Notes: generated from the sequence alone by a model not told the origin. 64,000 nucleotides of DNA from Nitrobacter sp. Nb-311A (GCF_000152905.1 NZ_AAMY01000007.1:1-64000); one strand, 5' to 3'; shown: positions 1 to 10,079, numbered from the stretch's first letter. A program made the numbers and translations.

Positions 1-120
1 CCTTCTTTGTCATTCGGCATGCAAAATTGACCCCGTAAGCCGGGGGATCGGCGTCCAAAATTGACCCCCTACAGGTTGGCTGTTGCGCTGCCTGCTTTGT
101 CATGAAGCAGGTGGTCGGGG

Positions 121-1620
121 ATGCTGATCGTGGAGACGATTGCGCGGATACGGCGCGAACACTTCATCAAGGGCAAGACGATCAAGGAGATCGCCCGTGA
201 CCTGAAGGTGTCGCGGAACACGGTCCGGAAGGTGCTGAGGTCGGGCAAGACCTTGTTCGAGTATGAGCGTTCGATCCAGCCGCGCCCCAAACTCGGGCGT
301 TGGGCGGCGGAGCTTGATGAACTGCTGGCGGCGAACGCGGCCAAATCGGCTCGCGAACAGCTGACGCTGATCCGGATCTTCGAAGAGTTGCGCGGACGCG
401 GCTATGACGGCGGCTACGATGCCGTACGGCGTTACGCCAGGCGTTGGAGCAAGGAGCGCGGGCAATCGACCGCGGCGGCCTATGTTCCGTTGAGCTTTGC
501 GGCGGGCGAAGCCTACCAGTTCGACTGGAGCCATGAGATCGTTCTCCTCAACGGCGTGACGGCGATCGTGAAGGTCGCTCATGTCCGGCTGTGCCACAGC
601 CGCATGCTGTTCGTGCGGGCCTATCCGCGGGAGACGCAGGAGATGGTATTCGACGCCCACGACCGGGCGTTCGCACTGTTCAAGGGTACCTGCAGCCGCG
701 GCATCTACGACAACATGAAGACGGCGGTAGAGACGATCTTCGTCGGCAAGGATCGCCGCTACAATCGCCGCTTCCTGCAGATGTGCAGCCACTATCTGAT
801 CGATCCGGTCGCCTGCACGCCGGCGTCGGGCTGGGAGAAGGGTCAGGTCGAGAACCAGGTCGGGCTGGTCCGGGAACGGTTCTTCACGCCACGGCTGCGG
901 TTCAAAACCCTGGACGAGTTGAACGCGTGGCTTCTGGATAAGTGCATCGCCTACGCCAAGGCGCACCGACATCCAGAACTGGCCGAACAGACGGTCTGGG
1001 AGGTGTTCGAAGCCGAGCGGCCCAAGCTCGTTCCCTATGCTGGCCGGTTCGACGGATTCCACGCGGTGCCGGCATCGGTCTCGAAGACCTGCCTGGTGCG
1101 CTTCGACAACAACAAATACTCGGTCGCTGCCAGCGCCGTCGGGCGCCCGGTCGAAGTTCAAGCCTATGCCGATCGCATCGTGATCCGTCAGGACGGGCGC
1201 ATCGTTGCGGAGCATCCGCGATCGTTCGGACGCGGCGAGACGACCTACAATCCCTGGCACTACGTGCCGGTGCTCGCGCGCAAACCCGGGGCCTTACGTA
1301 ACGGCGCACCCTTCAAGGACTGGGTGTTGCCGGCCGCGATCGAACGGATCCGGCGCAGGCTCGCCAGCACCGACGACGGCAATCGACAGATGGTCGACAT
1401 CCTCAATGCGGTGCTGACGGACGGTTTGTCGGCGGTCGAAGCCGCCTGCGCCGAGGCGATCGCTCATGGCGTTCATTCCGCTGACGTCGTTCTCAACATC
1501 CTGGCTCGCCAACGCGAACCCGCTGCACCGGCCAACATTATGACGCCGGCGGCACTGACGCTCCGCCATGCGCCGATCGCCGATTGCGCCCGTTACGACA
1601 ACCTCCGGAGGACCATCTGA
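121..1620 (+). CDS. istA: IS21-family transposase IstA
   Basis: This 499-residue protein is the DDE recombinase of the IS21 element. An N-terminal helix-turn-helix lies around residues 18-42 ([18 protein letters not shown]). It is followed by an integrase core with D135 in QFDWSHE, D197 in YDNMK and E244 in GQVENQVG, spaced as expected for the DDE triad. The C-terminal part is the Mu-type accessory domain. The length is normal for the family and the frame is unbroken, so the element looks potentially active. Its stop overlaps the istB start (ATGA), which suggests coupled translation. Confidence 0.93.
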   Translation: MLIVETIARIRREHFIKGKTIKEIARDLKVSRNTVRKVLRSGKTLFEYERSIQPRPKLGRWAAELDELLAANAAKSAREQLTLIRIFEELRGRGYDGGYDAVRRYARRWSKERGQSTAAAYVPLSFAAGEAYQFDWSHEIVLLNGVTAIVKVAHVRLCHSRMLFVRAYPRETQEMVFDAHDRAFALFKGTCSRGIYDNMKTAVETIFVGKDRRYNRRFLQMCSHYLIDPVACTPASGWEKGQVENQVGLVRERFFTPRLRFKTLDELNAWLLDKCIAYAKAHRHPELAEQTVWEVFEAERPKLVPYAGRFDGFHAVPASVSKTCLVRFDNNKYSVAASAVGRPVEVQAYADRIVIRQDGRIVAEHPRSFGRGETTYNPWHYVPVLARKPGALRNGAPFKDWVLPAAIERIRRRLASTDDGNRQMVDILNAVLTDGLSAVEAACAEAIAHGVHSADVVLNILARQREPAAPANIMTPAALTLRHAPIADCARYDNLRRTI

Positions 1621-2483
1621 TGGAACGAACCCAAATCTTCGACCTCATGGGTGAGCTCAAACTCTACGGAATGAGGGCTGCCTTCGACGAGATCATGGCG
1701 ACGGCCGTCAAGCGCCAGCACGAACCTCAGCACATCGTCGGCGACCTGCTCAGCGCCGAGATCAACGAGAAGCAGGCGCGGTCGATCAAGTACCAGCTCA
1801 CCATCGCCAAGCTGCCATTGGCCAAGGATCTCGATGACTTCCAGTTCGAAGGCACGCCGATCAATCAGACGCTCGTCAATGATCTCGCCGGCGGCGGCTT
1901 CATCGCCCAGCAGCGCAACGTCGTGCTCGTCGGCGGCACCGGCACAGGCAAAACCCACCTGGCCATCGCAATCGCCAGAAGCTGCATCCGATCCGGCGCC
2001 CGCGGTCGCTTCTACAACGTGGTCGACCTCGTCAATCGCCTCGAGATCGAGACCCGTAACGGACGTCAGGGCCGGCTTGCCGAACATCTGACCCGGATGG
2101 ACTTCATCGTGCTCGACGAACTCGGATATCTGCCCTTTGCCCAATCCGGCGGCCAGTTGCTGTTCCATCTCGTCAGCCGGCTCTACGAGCGTGCTTCCGT
2201 CATCGTCACCACCAATCTCGCCTTCGGCGAATGGCCCAGCGTGTTCGGCGACGCCAAGATGACCACCGCGCTGCTCGACCGGTTGACCCACCACTGCGAC
2301 ATCGTCGAAACCGGTAACGACAGCTGGCGCTTCAAAAGCCGCGACGACGATCACGCCACCCGCGCTCGTCTCGTCTCCGCAATCCCGGCCAGCTCCGACG
2401 AGTCGAGCGCTACCCTCAAACCACGCCGCGCGAAGGGGTCAAAATTGAACGCCGATACGGGGTCAAATTTGCGAGCCGATTGA
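1620..2483 (+). CDS. istB: IS21-family ATP-binding helper protein IstB
   Basis: This 287-residue AAA+ ATPase works with IstA in target selection and strand transfer. Walker A is GGTGTGKT at about residues 105-112, and a Walker B-like FIVLDELGY follows near residue 165. An upstream in-frame ATG exists, but the ATG at 1620 overlaps the istA stop and follows a good GGAGG ribosome-binding site, so it is chosen. The reading frame runs through the right terminal repeats, and its TGA stop is part of the terminal TGACA of the element. Confidence 0.93.
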   Translation: MERTQIFDLMGELKLYGMRAAFDEIMATAVKRQHEPQHIVGDLLSAEINEKQARSIKYQLTIAKLPLAKDLDDFQFEGTPINQTLVNDLAGGGFIAQQRNVVLVGGTGTGKTHLAIAIARSCIRSGARGRFYNVVDLVNRLEIETRNGRQGRLAEHLTRMDFIVLDELGYLPFAQSGGQLLFHLVSRLYERASVIVTTNLAFGEWPSVFGDAKMTTALLDRLTHHCDIVETGNDSWRFKSRDDDHATRARLVSAIPASSDESSATLKPRRAKGSKLNADTGSNLRAD

Positions 2484-2654
2484 CAGCCCGTCGCTCGAAA
2501 ACGCCGTGGACGACGCCAAGCATGATCCCTCCGGCGCGGTTTGCGCTTAAGGCTTGACGGAGCAGCAACTATCTCGTCTTGCGCGAGCGCACCATACCGG
2601 CCAGGCTTGGGCGATCCGTGCAGGGCAAGGATTCGGGCCATCAGCAAGTTCATA

Positions 2655-2691
2655 AAAACACGACACGTCGCTGCCCGCTCAGCGACGTGTC
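2655..2691 (-). terminator. Rho-independent terminator of rpoZ
   Basis: A perfect 12-bp stem (GACACGTCGCTG, 2662-2673, pairing with 2680-2691) with a 6-base loop is followed, on the minus strand, by GTGTTTTTATG. It lies about 95 bp past the rpoZ stop in the direction of transcription, so it probably ends the rpoZ transcript. Confidence 0.8.
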
Positions 2692-2784
2692 CTGCGCCTC
2701 GATCCGAAGCCTCAACCTGATGATCAGCCTCGGTTAAAACCGGGACCCGGGCCGGGCATTTAAGCCTTAATCGTGGGTGAAGGG

Positions 2785-3177
2785 CTATTCGTCCTCTTCG
2801 GGCTGCTCCTCGGGAGGTGCGAGTCCCTCCAGACCCTTCAGCAACTCTTCCTCCGTCATGCGCTCGACGGCAACCTCGGTATCATCCGCATCGACGCTTG
2901 CCCCGACTGAACCGATCAAAGGCACGGTGTCGGGCTCGGGCTCGTCGACCTCGACAAACTTCTGCAAGGAATGAACCAGCTCTTCGCGCATGTCCTCGGG
3001 AGAGATGGTCTGTTCGGCTATTTCGCGAAGTGCGACGACGGGATTCTTGTCGTTATCGCGGTCAATCGTAAGTTGCGACCCCGATGAGATCGTTCGCGCG
3101 CGATGTGCGGCCAAAAGAACCAGGTCGAACCGGTTATCGACCTTATCAATACAATCTTCCACGGTGACGCGCGCCAT
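2785..3177 (-). CDS. rpoZ: RNA polymerase omega subunit
   Basis: This 130-residue protein promotes assembly and stability of RNA polymerase. The N-terminus [20 protein letters not shown] and the following [11 protein letters not shown] and [11 protein letters not shown] are the conserved omega signature. The acidic C-terminal tail ending [10 protein letters not shown] is typical of alphaproteobacterial omega. The open frame extends further upstream, but the ATG at 3177 fits the family N-terminus. In many relatives relA/spoT follows rpoZ; here an IS21 element lies downstream instead, beyond a strong terminator. Confidence 0.95.
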   Translation of the reverse strand: MARVTVEDCIDKVDNRFDLVLLAAHRARTISSGSQLTIDRDNDKNPVVALREIAEQTISPEDMREELVHSLQKFVEVDEPEPDTVPLIGSVGASVDADDTEVAVERMTEEELLKGLEGLAPPEEQPEEDE

Positions 3178-3519
3178 CGCCTGTCGCTCCGTTGCAGGGC
3201 TGAAACTAGTGAATATATGCGCTAGGTATAGAGCGTTTGCGGGTTTCGCAACAGGGAATTTAGCATTTGGCGTGACAGCCGGACTCTGATACCCCTTACT
3301 GGAGCCAGAAGGTCGGCGTCCGGAGAAGCGTAATGAGTCCCGATCGGACAAGAATTCGCTTCATTGCTTCTCCATCGTATTCTTGCGCTGCCTTTGCCTC
3401 AACCTCATTGCGCCTGTGGTTTTCTTCAGTCTGATCCGCAAGAGGCGATTTGCATCATTGAACCATGGGGCTGGCTCCAGCCGCGCCAATAACGCGAACA
3501 ACGATCACGAGAACGCTCG
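3178..3519. other. Intergenic region between divergent rpoZ and NYN gene
   Basis: These 342 bp separate two divergent genes and must hold both promoters. I see no convincing coding frame, RNA gene or strong hairpin. Short frames here have no family resemblance. Confidence 0.5.
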
Positions 3520-4137
3520 ATGCCATCTGCCTCAAACAAGATCGCGCTTTTCATCGATGGCGCCAACCTCTACGCCACAGCCAAGACGCTCGGCTTCGAC
3601 ATCGACTACAAGCGCCTTCTGAAGGAATTTCAGTCCCGGGGCACCCTCGTTCGCGCGTTCTATTACACGGCGATCATCGAGGATCAGGAATATTCATCGA
3701 TAAGGCCGTTGATCGACTGGCTTGACTACAACGGCTACACGGTGGTCACGAAAGCTACCAAGGAGTTCATCGACGCCAGCGGCCGCCGCAAAGTCAAAGG
3801 AAACATGGACATTGAACTCGCGGTCGATGCGATGGAGCTTGCCGAGCACGTCGATCAGATCGTGCTGTTCTCGGGCGACGGCGATTTCCGTTCCCTGGTC
3901 GAAGCAGTGCAACGCCGCGGCGTCCGCGTGACCGTTGTTTCCACAATCGCAAGTCAGCCGCCGATGATCGCGGATGAGCTACGCCGTCAGGCCGACGTCT
4001 TCACCGATCTCGTCGAGTTGCAGCCGAAACTCGGCCGCGACCCGTCGGAACGTCAGTCGCGCCACCACGCACCGCAGTTCTTGCAGCGCGCCACCGCTAT
4101 GGCATCCCGGAGCGATGACGACGACTTTGAGGACTAA
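3520..4137 (+). CDS. NYN domain (LabA/DUF88 family) protein
   Basis: This 205-residue protein has a PIN-like NYN fold. The N-terminal KIALFIDGANLY carries the first acidic residue, KGNMDIELAVDAM the next pair, and VLFSGDGDFRSLVEAV the final aspartates, matching the metal-binding site of NYN/LabA nucleases. The family is thought to act on RNA, but the substrate here is unknown. The C-terminal 45 residues are basic then acidic (ending SDDDDFED) and look disordered. The end overlaps the start of the uracil-DNA glycosylase gene by 23 bp, so the two are probably co-translated. Confidence 0.85.
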   Translation: MPSASNKIALFIDGANLYATAKTLGFDIDYKRLLKEFQSRGTLVRAFYYTAIIEDQEYSSIRPLIDWLDYNGYTVVTKATKEFIDASGRRKVKGNMDIELAVDAMELAEHVDQIVLFSGDGDFRSLVEAVQRRGVRVTVVSTIASQPPMIADELRRQADVFTDLVELQPKLGRDPSERQSRHHAPQFLQRATAMASRSDDDDFED

Positions 4138-4816
4138 AATAAGCCTGGGCGTCCAAACTGCCAGTTCCAGCGCGACCTCCGCCAGTTCAGAACCGGGCCG
4201 CGATTGTCCGCTTTGCCCGCGGCTGGTTGACTATCGCCTTTCGGTGCGGGCGCGCGAGCCGGATTGGTTCAACGCGCCCGTGCCTTCTTTCGGCGACTCA
4301 GACGCGGCCGTTCTGATCGTCGGCCTGGCTCCAGGCCTGCAAGGCGCCAACCGCACCGGACGCCCCTTTACAGGGGACTACGCCGGCGACCTGCTTTACG
4401 CCACGCTTCTCAAATACGGCTTTGCCGCCGGACGTTACCAGGCCCGCCCCGACGATGGCCTCAAGCTGGTCGATTGCCGCATCAGCAACGCCGTACGTTG
4501 CGTGCCGCCACAGAACAAACCTTTACCGGCCGAGATCAATACCTGCCGCGCATTTCTCAGCGCCACTCTTGAGGCAATGCCCCGATTGCGAGCGATTGTC
4601 GCGCTAGGCCGCATCGCACACGACTCCGCGGTGAAGGCGTTGGGAGTTCGCGCCGCGGCCGCACCCTTCGCTCACGGCGCGGTGCATACTGCCGGCGGGG
4701 TCAAGCTCTATGACAGCTACCACTGCTCGCGCTACAATACCAACACGCGCGTCCTGACGCCCCAGATGTTTGAAAGCGTCTTCGCGCAGGTGCGCGCAGA
4801 TTTGACGCACCGGTGA
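4115..4816 (+). CDS. Uracil-DNA glycosylase, family 5 (UDGb) type
   Basis: This is a base-excision repair enzyme that removes deaminated bases from DNA. CPLCPRLVDYR near residue 32 supplies two of the iron-sulfur cysteines. VGLAPGLQGANRTGRPFTGD is the family-5 motif A, in which the usual catalytic Asp/Asn is absent and small residues replace it. YHCSRYNTNTRVLT near the end is motif C, with Cys in place of the more usual Pro after His. I chose the ATG at 4115 (233 residues), which overlaps the NYN gene. An upstream frame extends to 3974 but resembles nothing. Confidence 0.85.
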   Translation: MTTTLRTKISLGVQTASSSATSASSEPGRDCPLCPRLVDYRLSVRAREPDWFNAPVPSFGDSDAAVLIVGLAPGLQGANRTGRPFTGDYAGDLLYATLLKYGFAAGRYQARPDDGLKLVDCRISNAVRCVPPQNKPLPAEINTCRAFLSATLEAMPRLRAIVALGRIAHDSAVKALGVRAAAAPFAHGAVHTAGGVKLYDSYHCSRYNTNTRVLTPQMFESVFAQVRADLTHR

Positions 4817-4829
4817 AGCTCGGGCGCGC

Positions 4830-5099
4830 CTATCTCGGCTCCGTGAAACGGATTCCCATCATCTCGCCGTTTCGCCAGACGCGCTCGCATTCCCGCGGCG
4901 CTGAATTCGGCACCAGCGCGACGCCGAAATGCTTTGGCACACTCAAGCCGGAGGCAATCACGAGGCGCGCGCCGTCGCTGGAGATGTCCATCACCTCACA
5001 CTCCGACTTGGATTTCCCCTCGACCGAGTCGAGTACAATCCAGGCTCGTTGATGTCGGCGACGCATCCGCCGAATGGCACGCTTCTGTTTGATGCGCAT
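4830..5099 (-). CDS. PilZ domain protein
   Basis: This 89-residue single-domain protein resembles the small PilZ proteins that are abundant in Bradyrhizobium relatives. It starts with a basic stretch (RRMRRRHQR) followed by CEVMDISSDGARLV, close to the PilZ DxSxxG core, and ends ERVWRNGEMMGIRF. PilZ proteins bind cyclic di-GMP through an RxxxR plus DxSxxG pair; the RRRHQR stretch could supply the arginines. It converges on the UDG gene with only 13 bp between the stops. Confidence 0.75.
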   Translation of the reverse strand: MRIKQKRAIRRMRRRHQRAWIVLDSVEGKSKSECEVMDISSDGARLVIASGLSVPKHFGVALVPNSAPRECERVWRNGEMMGIRFTEPR

Positions 5100-5190
5100 G
5101 TCGAGAGGAGATCACCTCAAACCTAAAATTACGTTGAAGCGATCGCTCAAAATTTAACGACCGGACAGACCACCGGCAGGCGCGCGCCTT

Positions 5191-5664
5191 TCATCCCCTG
5201 GCCCGCAACAACCGGCCTTTTTCGCGACCCCAGTCGCGCTTCTTCTCGCTCTCGCGCTTGTCGTGAAGTTTCTTGCCCTTTGCGATCGCCAGCAACAGCT
5301 TGGCCCGGCCGCGTTCGTTGAAATAGAGCTTGAGCGGAATCAGCGTCATCCCCTCTCGATCGACCGCGCCCATCAGCTTGTTGATCTGCTTCCGGTGCAG
5401 CAACAGCTTACGCGGCCGCTTCGGCTCGTGATTGAAGCGATTGGCTTGCAGATATTCGGGGATGTTGGAATTAATGAGCCAGATTTCGCCGTTCTTCGAG
5501 TCCGCGTAGGATTCGGCGATCGTGGTCTTACCGTTACGGATCGACTTGACCTCCGTACCCGTCAGCGCAATGCCGGCTTCGACGGTGTCCTCGATCGCAT
5601 AGTTGAACCGCGCCTTGCGATTTTCCGCGACGACCTTGATGGCGCGCTCGCCTTTCCCGGCCAT
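5191..5664 (-). CDS. smpB: SsrA-binding protein SmpB
   Basis: This 157-residue protein binds tmRNA and delivers it to stalled ribosomes (trans-translation). Conserved landmarks are [58 protein letters not shown] and the basic tail [19 protein letters not shown]. The length and both ends match the family. It lies 64 bp downstream of mscL on the same strand. Confidence 0.97.
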   Translation of the reverse strand: MAGKGERAIKVVAENRKARFNYAIEDTVEAGIALTGTEVKSIRNGKTTIAESYADSKNGEIWLINSNIPEYLQANRFNHEPKRPRKLLLHRKQINKLMGAVDREGMTLIPLKLYFNERGRAKLLLAIAKGKKLHDKRESEKKRDWGREKGRLLRARG

Positions 5665-5728
5665 ATCCCTGAAACCTCCAGGCGCTATCTTTCCAGAACG
5701 GCGGCAACACCGATCTGGCGGCGTTGCG

Positions 5729-6148
5729 CTATCCCTTCGCTTTCAGAAGATCGCGAATCTCGGTCAGCAATTCTTCCTCGCGAGTCGGCTTCGGCGGCGC
5801 CGCGGATGCCGCCTCGTCCTTGCGCTTCAGCTTGTTCATCCCCTTGATAACGATGAATAGCACGAAGGCGACGATCAGGAAGTTCAACGTTAGCGTCAGG
5901 AAATTACCCCATGCCAGCACCGCGCCCTGCTTCTTGGCGTCGGCGAGATTTGAGGCTTTGACGGCATCAGAAAGCGGCGTGAAATAATTCGAGAAATCGA
6001 GGCCGCCGGTAACGGCGCCAATGATCGGCATGATGATGTCGCCAACCATCGAGGAAACGATCCCTCCGAAGGCTGCGCCGATGATGACGCCGACAGCAAG
6101 GTCGACGACATTTCCCTTCATCGCGAATTCACGAAACTCTTTCCACAT
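5729..6148 (-). CDS. mscL: Large-conductance mechanosensitive channel MscL
   Basis: This 139-residue inner-membrane channel opens under hypo-osmotic stress. [20 protein letters not shown] is the N-terminal amphipathic helix and pore-lining TM1, with the glycine-rich gate. [20 protein letters not shown] is TM2, and the C-terminal helix ends [18 protein letters not shown]. The ATG at 6148 begins MWKEFREF as in relatives; an upstream in-frame extension is not conserved. It lies between dapA and smpB on the same strand. Confidence 0.96.
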   Translation of the reverse strand: MWKEFREFAMKGNVVDLAVGVIIGAAFGGIVSSMVGDIIMPIIGAVTGGLDFSNYFTPLSDAVKASNLADAKKQGAVLAWGNFLTLTLNFLIVAFVLFIVIKGMNKLKRKDEAASAAPPKPTREEELLTEIRDLLKAKG

Positions 6149-6201
6149 CGCAATCCCCAACCGTATTTCGCCAACGCGCACGGTGCAGCAATTAACCCAA
6201 G

Positions 6202-7092
6202 TCAGTTCATCAAACCGGCATGTACCATAGCCTCGCGGATAAGCTTTCCGGTCGGCGGCGTCACCGGCATCAGCGGCAATCGCACGACTTCTTCAATCCG
6301 GTCGAGGAGTTTGAGGGCATGCTTTGCTCCGGCGAGACCAGGTTCCTTGAAAATAGCGTCGTGCAGCGGCACCAGGCGATCCTGAATATCGAGTCCGGTA
6401 GCGTAGTCGCCTTTCAGTACAGCGGACATCAGGCTCGCACATAGTTTCGGCGCGACGTTGGCGACGACGGAGATGCAACCATGTCCGCCCGCCGCCATGA
6501 AGGCGAGCGCCGTCATATCCTCGCCCGACAACTGGATGAATTCGGGGCCCATTGCCCGGCGCTGCAGCGAAACCCGCGCCAGATTGGCGGTAGCATCCTT
6601 GACGCCGGCGATGTTCTTCAATTCGAATAATCGCGCCATCGTCTCGACGGAAAGGTCGACGACCGAACGCGAGGGAATGTTGTAGATGATGATGGGAATA
6701 CCGATCGCGTCGTTCACCGTCTTGAAGTGCTGATACAGACCTTCCTGGGTCGGCTTGTTGTAATACGGGGTCACCACCAGCACTGCGTCGGCGCCAGCCT
6801 TCTCGGCATGTAAGGCCAGATCGACCGCCTCGCGGGTTGAATTTGAGCCCGCGCCCGCAATCACCGGAACCCGCCCCCTCGCCTCTTCGATGCACCATTC
6901 CACGACCTTGCGGTGTTCTTCGTGGCTCAGTGTCGGACTCTCGCCGGTTGTGCCGACCGGCACGAGTCCGTGGACTCCTTCGTCGATCTGCCAGCTTACC
7001 AGCCTGCGAAAGGCAGCCTCATCGACGGAGCCGTTTTTGAAGGGCGTCACCAGGGCCGTGTAGGATCCCTGGAACTTCGCCTTGCTTGCCAT
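6202..7092 (-). CDS. dapA: 4-hydroxy-tetrahydrodipicolinate synthase
   Basis: This 296-residue enzyme condenses pyruvate with aspartate semialdehyde in lysine and meso-diaminopimelate synthesis. The pyruvate-binding GTTGES lies at 48-53, YYNKPTQEG follows at 110-118, the catalytic Tyr is in IIYNIPSRS (about Y137), and the Schiff-base lysine is K165 in NIAGVKDAT. The start at 7092 ([18 protein letters not shown]) fits the family; the open frame continues upstream without conservation. It is divergent from the lytic transglycosylase gene. Confidence 0.96.
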   Translation of the reverse strand: MASKAKFQGSYTALVTPFKNGSVDEAAFRRLVSWQIDEGVHGLVPVGTTGESPTLSHEEHRKVVEWCIEEARGRVPVIAGAGSNSTREAVDLALHAEKAGADAVLVVTPYYNKPTQEGLYQHFKTVNDAIGIPIIIYNIPSRSVVDLSVETMARLFELKNIAGVKDATANLARVSLQRRAMGPEFIQLSGEDMTALAFMAAGGHGCISVVANVAPKLCASLMSAVLKGDYATGLDIQDRLVPLHDAIFKEPGLAGAKHALKLLDRIEEVVRLPLMPVTPPTGKLIREAMVHAGLMN

Positions 7093-7321
7093 AGTCCGCT
7101 CCACGTTGCGCGGCTTCGCCGACTGCTGATTTCGATGCCACATCAGTCATATCGGGTCTGACGCGGCTACGAAAGGTCCGCGCCTGAAGCCGTGGCCGCG
7201 ATTTCGCCGTTGTCGGGGCATATGAGCGCGACATCGGGGATTTTAGTGCTTTGTCCACACATTCAATGAAATAGTAACGAGATATTAGGGGCCTGCTCGA
7301 TTCGCTGAAAAGGATTTTATC

Positions 7322-9550
7322 GTGACATTGCCCGCCCGTGCATCAAAGCTACGAACTGCGGCTTTAGGCGCGAGTCTGGTGACGGCCGCGCTCTGGGCCG
7401 GGATCGCCCATGCGGAGAAAGCCGCGAAAGTTCCCGCGCCGAAGTCGAAACCTTCAGGCCACGTCGTTTCAAAGACCGTCTCAGGCCATGGGCACGGCAA
7501 GACCATCGCTCCGAGCAAAGGCAAACCGAGCAAAGGCAAAGCTCCCGCAGCCTCGATAATCCAACCAGCCACACGTCGGCACACCACGCTTCCCGCGCCA
7601 TCGGCTCGCAATCCCGTTCCAAGAGCTGCAATGGCCGCGACGTCATCGACCTCGCGCACCGACCTCGCTGCGCTTGAGAATGTCATAGACCTGACCCGGA
7701 AGAATAAATATTCGGACGCCACGCAGGTCCAGGCCAGCATAACAGACCCGGTCGCTCGCAAGCTCGCCGAATGGATCATCCTGCGCAGCAACGACAACGG
7801 CGCGCCGACCGAGCGCTACCGCGCTTTCATCGATGCCAATCCAAGTTGGCCTTCGCAGACATTCCTGCGCCGGCGCGCGGAAGCTGCGCTGTGGAACGAT
7901 CATCGCGACAGCGGCGCCGTACTGGCCTGGTTCGAGAATGAACGACCGCTATCCGCCAAGGGACGGCTCGTACTGGCAAGCGCGCTGCTCGCGCGCGGAG
8001 ACCGCGCCCGCGCGGAGCAGTTGGTCCGCGAGGCCTGGCGAACCGATACAATGTCGGCAGCGGTCGAGAGGAAAGCGCTGGAGATGTTCGGAGCGCTGAT
8101 TACGCCGAGCGACCACAAGGCGCGCATGGATTATATGCTTTACGGCGAGGACCGTGATGCCGGAATGCGTGCGGCGCAGCGACTCGGAAGATCGCAAGAG
8201 GCCCTCGCCAAAGCGCGGATTGCGGCCGATCGCAAGTCGTCCAGCCTGCGTGCACTGCTCGAGAAAGTACCCCGCGAACTACACAACGACCCTGGCTATG
8301 TCTTGGCCTACATTCAGCTACTGCGTCGTGAAGAGAAGTTCGCGGAAGCTGCGCGGCTGATGCAGAGCGCGCCGCGGGATCCCAACCGGCTTTACAATGT
8401 CGATCAATGGTGGATCGAGCGGCGGCTGCTCGCGCGCAAGATGATCGACATCGGGCAATATCGCACCGCGTATCTCATCGCCCGCGACGCGGCGCTCCCC
8501 GCGCGCGATATCTACAAGACCGAACAGGAGTTTACCGCCGGCTGGATCGCCCTCCGGTTCCTGAATGACGCCAATACCGCCGCCCGGCATTTTGCGCGCA
8601 TCGGCGTCGGCAGTGTCAACCCGACCGCGCTGGCGCGGGCCGGCTACTGGCAGGGTCGCGCCGCCGAAGCGGCAGGCCGGACTCAGGAAGCTCGGCGCGC
8701 CTACGCCGCGGCGGCGGCGCAATCCACCAGTTATTATGGCCAACTCGCACGCGCCAAGCTCGGGCTTCCGCAGATCGAACTACACAGCGTTCCAGGCAGC
8801 CGGTCACGCGGAATCGAGCGCCTCGAGATCGTCCGCGCGGCGCAGCTTCTCTATGCTCTCGGCAAAGATGACCTCGCGATTCCGATCCTTGCCGATATAG
8901 GCGCCAACGGCGACCCTGATGCAGTGTTGGGGCTTGGCGAACTCGCCGCACGTCATGGCGACGCGCAGGGAATGTTGCTCGTCGGCAAGGCCGCGCTAAA
9001 TCGCGGACTGCCATTCGATTTCTATGCCTACCCCGTCAGCGGGATGCCGCCGTTCAGATCAATCGGACCGGATGTCGAACGCAGCATCGTCTATGCGATT
9101 GCCCGACAGGAGAGCGCCTTCAATCCGTCGGTGGTCTCGCCGGCGCACGCCTACGGGCTGATGCAAGTGACACCGGATGCCGGACGGTATGTCTGCAAGA
9201 AATACGGCGCCAGCTTCGACCTTCATCGCCTGAAGACCGAGCCCGCCTACAATGCTGCACTCGGCGCAGCGGAACTCGGCGGCCTTCTTGAAGACTACCG
9301 CGGCTCTTACATCATGACCTTCGCGGCCTACAATGCCGGACGCGGCAGCGTCCATAAATGGATCGCGCGCTACGGCGATCCGCGGGATCCGGGAGTCGAT
9401 GCGGTGGACTGGGTCGAACTGATTCCGTTCTCGGAAACCCGCAACTACGTGCAGCGGATCATGGAGAACCTGCAAGTCTATCGCGCCCGCTTTGGCGGCG
9501 GCTCAAAGTTACAGATCGAGGCGGACTTGCATCGCGGCTCTATCCAGTAA
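7322..9550 (+). CDS. Soluble lytic murein transglycosylase (Slt family)
   Basis: This 742-residue periplasmic enzyme cleaves peptidoglycan to leave 1,6-anhydro-muropeptides. It has a GTG start followed by a signal peptide (TAALGASLVTAALWAGIAHA) and a Lys/Pro/Ser-rich linker to about residue 95. A long alpha-helical superhelical region covers about 110-560, and the C-terminal SLT domain holds IARQESAFNP with catalytic Glu about E597, AYGLMQVTP and TFAAYNAGRG. Length and order match Slt70-type enzymes with a longer N-terminal linker. It diverges from dapA, where lysine/DAP synthesis and wall turnover meet. Confidence 0.93.
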   Translation: MTLPARASKLRTAALGASLVTAALWAGIAHAEKAAKVPAPKSKPSGHVVSKTVSGHGHGKTIAPSKGKPSKGKAPAASIIQPATRRHTTLPAPSARNPVPRAAMAATSSTSRTDLAALENVIDLTRKNKYSDATQVQASITDPVARKLAEWIILRSNDNGAPTERYRAFIDANPSWPSQTFLRRRAEAALWNDHRDSGAVLAWFENERPLSAKGRLVLASALLARGDRARAEQLVREAWRTDTMSAAVERKALEMFGALITPSDHKARMDYMLYGEDRDAGMRAAQRLGRSQEALAKARIAADRKSSSLRALLEKVPRELHNDPGYVLAYIQLLRREEKFAEAARLMQSAPRDPNRLYNVDQWWIERRLLARKMIDIGQYRTAYLIARDAALPARDIYKTEQEFTAGWIALRFLNDANTAARHFARIGVGSVNPTALARAGYWQGRAAEAAGRTQEARRAYAAAAAQSTSYYGQLARAKLGLPQIELHSVPGSRSRGIERLEIVRAAQLLYALGKDDLAIPILADIGANGDPDAVLGLGELAARHGDAQGMLLVGKAALNRGLPFDFYAYPVSGMPPFRSIGPDVERSIVYAIARQESAFNPSVVSPAHAYGLMQVTPDAGRYVCKKYGASFDLHRLKTEPAYNAALGAAELGGLLEDYRGSYIMTFAAYNAGRGSVHKWIARYGDPRDPGVDAVDWVELIPFSETRNYVQRIMENLQVYRARFGGGSKLQIEADLHRGSIQ

Positions 9551-9651
9551 CGTTGGAGAAGCAGATAACGCCTTGCGCGGGGCGCACTCCACGCGGAGGA
9601 ACGTCCAGCCAGCAAAACGACATGGTTCCCGCTTGCGGTCTCGTCGCTGAA

Positions 9652-9747
9652 GTCTGTATCAACTGCGCTGAACCAGACTCGCCGCTTCTCTTTTTGTTTG
9701 AGCATGATCTTGTCCGAAAACCGGTTTCCACTTTTCGGGATCATGCT
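9652..9747. repeat. Dispersed composite palindromic repeat, family A
   Basis: The core at 9701-9747 is an imperfect palindrome of the form AGCATGATC...CCGAAAACCGG...TTTTCGGGATCATGCT. About 50 bp to its left (GTCTGTATCAACTGCGCTGA onward) also recurs, inverted, beside the copy at 35325-35425, so the repeat unit is near 95-100 bp. A third core copy lies at 60532-60577. Confidence 0.8.
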
Positions 9748-9754
9748 TTAGCCT

Positions 9755-10025
9755 GGCCTCAGGAGCGGTCATCGCTGATCGCGCCTATGATGCCGACAGT
9801 CTCACGAGGCGATCGTCGAAGGTTGCAAACCAGTCATCCAGTCGCCGTCATCGCAGGCACCACCACCATTATCATTATCGACTGTATCGCCTTGGGGCAA
9901 CGCCGGGGCATCGAAGGCTGCTTCGCAAAACTCAAGTAACGGCCACGCGTCGCCGCTCGCTACGACAAACTCGCAAAGACTTTCATAGCCTTTCATAGTC
10001 TTCGTCAGAATCGCCAGCATCATGC
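9755..10025 (+). pseudogene. Relic of an IS5-type transposase C-terminus
   Basis: Fragments in different frames read VIADRAYDAD, then GCKPVI, then ALGQRRGIEGCFAKLK, then RVAARYDKLAKTFIAF. The third piece carries the end of the Y-(2)-R-(3)-E-(6)-K signature of IS5-group transposases, and the order matches the C-terminal third of these proteins. The frame changes at least twice and a stop follows FAKLK, so it cannot be functional. No inverted repeat of the original element was located. Confidence 0.65.
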
Positions 10026-10041
10026 TATGGCGCAAATGATT

Positions 10042-10079
10042 AAAGCATGATCCGATCAAATTGAATGAGATCATGCTTT
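10042..10079. repeat. Perfect 11-bp inverted repeat, family B
   Basis: AAAGCATGATC (10042-10052) pairs with GATCATGCTTT (10069-10079) across a 16-base spacer. The outer half resembles family A ends, but the centre lacks the CCGG core. It could be a shortened relative of that repeat. Confidence 0.65.

Larger units (their letters stand above)
8..2485 (+). mobile_element. IS21-family insertion sequence, complete
   Basis: The element carries istA and istB between matching ends. The left end reads TGTCATTCGGC then AAAATTGACCCCGT. The reverse complement of the right end reads TGTCAATCGGC then AAATTTGACCCCGT. Each end holds a second inner copy of the AAAATTGACCCC-type repeat (about 55-69 and 2435-2448), the multiple terminal repeats usual for IS21 binding by IstA. 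TG...CA termini also fit the family. No target-site duplication can be seen, but only seven bases of left flank are available. It sits about 300 bp downstream of rpoZ. Confidence 0.85.
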
